Origin: UBA12158 sp035562735
GTDB taxonomy: Bacteria; Patescibacteriota; Microgenomatia; UBA12405
DNA: 14,227 bases
Direction of reading: 5' to 3'
Assembly: GCA_035562735.1 (NCBI GenBank)
Contig: DATMWB010000032.1
Coordinates: forward strand, 1 to 14,227
The notes beneath the pieces are model-generated. The model ran no database searches, was not told the origin of the DNA, and was given only the letters and a program-made list of their open reading frames with translations. This document shows, in pieces, positions 12,989 through 14,227 of this stretch (the first letter of the stretch is position 1; every line of letters begins with the position of its first letter). Both the position numbers and the translations under genes were made by a program.

Positions 12989-13548
12989 CAATTTATCTCT
13001 TCCGTCATGGCCAATCAGAATTTAATTTAAGCAAAACCTTCACCGGTTGGCTTGATGCCAAATTAACTCCATTGGGTATTGAGCAGGCCAAGGCTTTAGG
13101 TGAAATGTTAAAAGATAAAAAAATAGATTTAGCCATTACCTCACGTCTTTCTCGCGCTGCTGATACCCTAAAAGAAGTTTTAGTCTTTCATCCCGAATGT
13201 AAAGAAACATTAGTAGACGATCGAATAATTGAACGTTCCTATGGTGATCTTAGTGGTCATACGCATGCCGAAACTTTGGAGAAATATGGTCAAGAGCAAT
13301 TTGATAAATGGCATCGAGGTTGGGCTGACAAGGCCGACAATGGTGAATCTTTTGCTGATGTCGAAGTACGCGTCACTAATTTTATTGCTGATATGAAGAC
13401 AAAATATGGTAATCAAGATTTAGGTATCGCTATTTCCGCTCATGGAAATTCCATTCGCCTTTTTAGAAAGATAATGGAAAACGCTACCGTTGAGGATTGT
13501 GTCTCTTGGACCATTCCCTACGACCAGTATTTTGAGTACATGATATAA
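12982..13548 (+). CDS. gpmA: 2,3-bisphosphoglycerate-dependent phosphoglycerate mutase
   Basis: A 188-residue cytoplasmic enzyme of the histidine phosphatase superfamily that interconverts 3- and 2-phosphoglycerate in lower glycolysis. RHG (8-10) contains the phospho-accepting His9. FTGWLDAKLTPLG (20-32) is typical of the cofactor-dependent mutase and not of general phosphatases. Arg58 in SRLSRA, Glu84 in ERSYGDLSG and His154 in SAHGNS complete the active site. It is shorter than E. coli GpmA (about 250 residues), mainly through a reduced middle and C-terminal tail, which is common in compact genomes. The second catalytic motif reads RHGQS where RHGES is usual. Enolase, the next enzyme of the pathway, is encoded just downstream on the other strand. 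The gene starts six bases after a consensus -10, so its mRNA should lack a leader. Confidence 0.88.
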   Translation: MSTIYLFRHGQSEFNLSKTFTGWLDAKLTPLGIEQAKALGEMLKDKKIDLAITSRLSRAADTLKEVLVFHPECKETLVDDRIIERSYGDLSGHTHAETLEKYGQEQFDKWHRGWADKADNGESFADVEVRVTNFIADMKTKYGNQDLGIAISAHGNSIRLFRKIMENATVEDCVSWTIPYDQYFEYMI

Positions 13549-13573
13549 ATATTCAGTTAATAATTTTTTATAT

Positions 13574-13789
13574 ATGAAAAAATTTTTGGCTTTTATTATT
13601 GACATTTTTATCTCTTTTGGTGTTGTTGGTTATATTATTGCCCTGATTACTGGTAACATCACAAGTGATGGATTCGAGTTGCATGGCATTCCAGCATTAA
13701 TTCTTTTTGCTGAAGTTGCCCTTTATTTTACTGTTTTAAAAAAGAAACTTGGTAATACTTTAGGGAGAAAAATTCTAAAGATTCAATAA
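13574..13789 (+). CDS. Short RDD-like membrane protein
   Basis: A 71-residue protein with two membrane helices (about 4-26 and 38-58) and a basic C-terminus ending in LGNTLGRKILKIQ. The opening pattern FLAFIIDIFIS, with an Asp in the first helix, and the closing G-x-T-LG-x-x-LKI pattern are typical of the RDD membrane family, of which this would be a minimal form. RDD proteins have been linked to transport or ion exchange, but the function here is unknown. A -10 candidate preceded by TGA (TATAAA at 13544-13549) overlaps the gpmA stop codon, and AATAAT (13559-13564) is nearer. The last seven bases overlap the 3' end of the convergent enolase gene. Confidence 0.65.
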   Translation: MKKFLAFIIDIFISFGVVGYIIALITGNITSDGFELHGIPALILFAEVALYFTVLKKKLGNTLGRKILKIQ

Positions 13790-14227
13790 TTCATCTCTTC
13801 TTCGATTCTCATCAAACGGTTGTATTTACACACTCTCTCACCGCGTGTTGGACCAACTTTGATGTATTCACTTCCAACAGCCACGGCCAAATCGACCATA
13901 AAGGTGTCATTTGATTCTCCTCCACCTCGATGAGAGGGAACAGTCCACAGTCCGTGTTCTATGGCTAATTTACAGCAATCAACAGTTTCGGTCACTGATC
14001 CCGCTTGATTTAGTTTAATAAGAATCGCTGTCGCCACTTTTTTATCAATAGCCTCCTGCCATAGTTTAGTATTTGTTACGGTTATGTCATCGGCGATATT
14101 AGGAAACTTACCAGCAATTTTTTCAGTTAATTTTGGCCAATTTTCCCAGTCGTATTCTGACAACATATCTTCCCAAGAGACAAAGGGATATTTTTCTGCC
14201 CAGTTCATAAAATATTCAATTAATTCT
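13783..14227 (-). CDS. eno: Enolase, C-terminal part (cut by window edge)
   Basis: The reading frame stays open to the window edge, and the residues before the Met at 14208 (ELIEYF) also match enolase, so that Met is internal and the gene begins outside the window. The visible 148 codons cover the C-terminal half of the barrel. SWED carries the second metal-binding Glu, DDITVTN the third metal-binding Asp, and ILIKLNQ the catalytic base Lys. SHRGGGESND forms the active-site loop and EYIKVG carries the second active-site Lys. It dehydrates 2-phosphoglycerate to phosphoenolpyruvate, acting after GpmA. SWEDM replaces the usual SIEDP. The stop is TGA, supporting the standard code. Its end overlaps the RDD-like gene by seven bases in convergent orientation. 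Confidence 0.93.
   Translation of the reverse strand, partial: ELIEYFMNWAEKYPFVSWEDMLSEYDWENWPKLTEKIAGKFPNIADDITVTNTKLWQEAIDKKVATAILIKLNQAGSVTETVDCCKLAIEHGLWTVPSHRGGGESNDTFMVDLAVAVGSEYIKVGPTRGERVCKYNRLMRIEEEMNY

Noticed and set aside
13546..13548. TGA recoding as in Gracilibacteria/SR1
   Set aside because: No long frame requires TGA read-through, and enolase ends naturally at TGA.
14206..14208. ATG at 14208 as the start of a 141-residue gene
   Set aside because: Codons upstream stay open to the window edge and match enolase sequence, so this is an internal Met of a truncated gene.
1..14227. CRISPR array, integrase, transposase or phage genes
   Set aside because: No direct repeats with regular spacers and no proteins of these families were seen on either strand.

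Overview
The window is AT-rich and reads as a chromosomal piece from a small-genome bacterium, most likely a Candidate Phyla Radiation (Patescibacteria) member, possibly of the Microgenomates group. The reasons are the low G+C, compact genes, several start codons with a -10 box only 5-10 bases upstream, and an unusual set of informational genes. This placement is inferred from general character, not from a marker gene. The standard code fits: TAA and TAG end genes and TGA ends enolase.

Positions 53-9008 are mostly plus-strand, separately promoted genes. They encode a polytopic membrane protein with a GT-C-like look, a divergent minus-strand lipoprotein, a tiny one-helix membrane ORF, a membrane-anchored protein with a lysozyme or lytic-transglycosylase-like domain, a fusion of branched-chain polyamine synthase (BpsA) with S-adenosylmethionine decarboxylase (SpeD), a half-size ABC exporter and valyl-tRNA synthetase. 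A 109-bp imperfect palindrome at 9051-9159 separates valS from the convergent unit that follows.

Positions 12954 down to 9162 form the most striking part, a minus-strand transcription unit. A strong promoter overlaps the gpmA start and feeds a leader of about 250 bases with a T-box-type antiterminator/terminator switch. This is followed directly by a tRNA-Tyr(GUA) gene, then a GNAT-like protein, an M20 metallopeptidase and an archaeal-type tyrosyl-tRNA synthetase. The tRNA has a C1:G72 first pair and a short variable loop, like archaeal tRNA-Tyr and unlike the bacterial type. It matches the neighbouring synthetase, which keeps the residues that read C1:G72 in the archaeal enzyme. The tRNA also lacks the usual GG in its D-loop and has TGC in place of TTC in its T-loop. 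A dedicated tRNA/synthetase pair travelling with a GNAT-fold protein and a peptidase could be a tRNA-dependent aminoacyl-transfer or tyrosine-scavenging system. That function is inference.

Positions 12982-14227 hold 2,3-bisphosphoglycerate-dependent phosphoglycerate mutase, a short RDD-type membrane protein, and the C-terminal part of enolase running off the window edge. The mutase and enolase catalyse consecutive steps of lower glycolysis.
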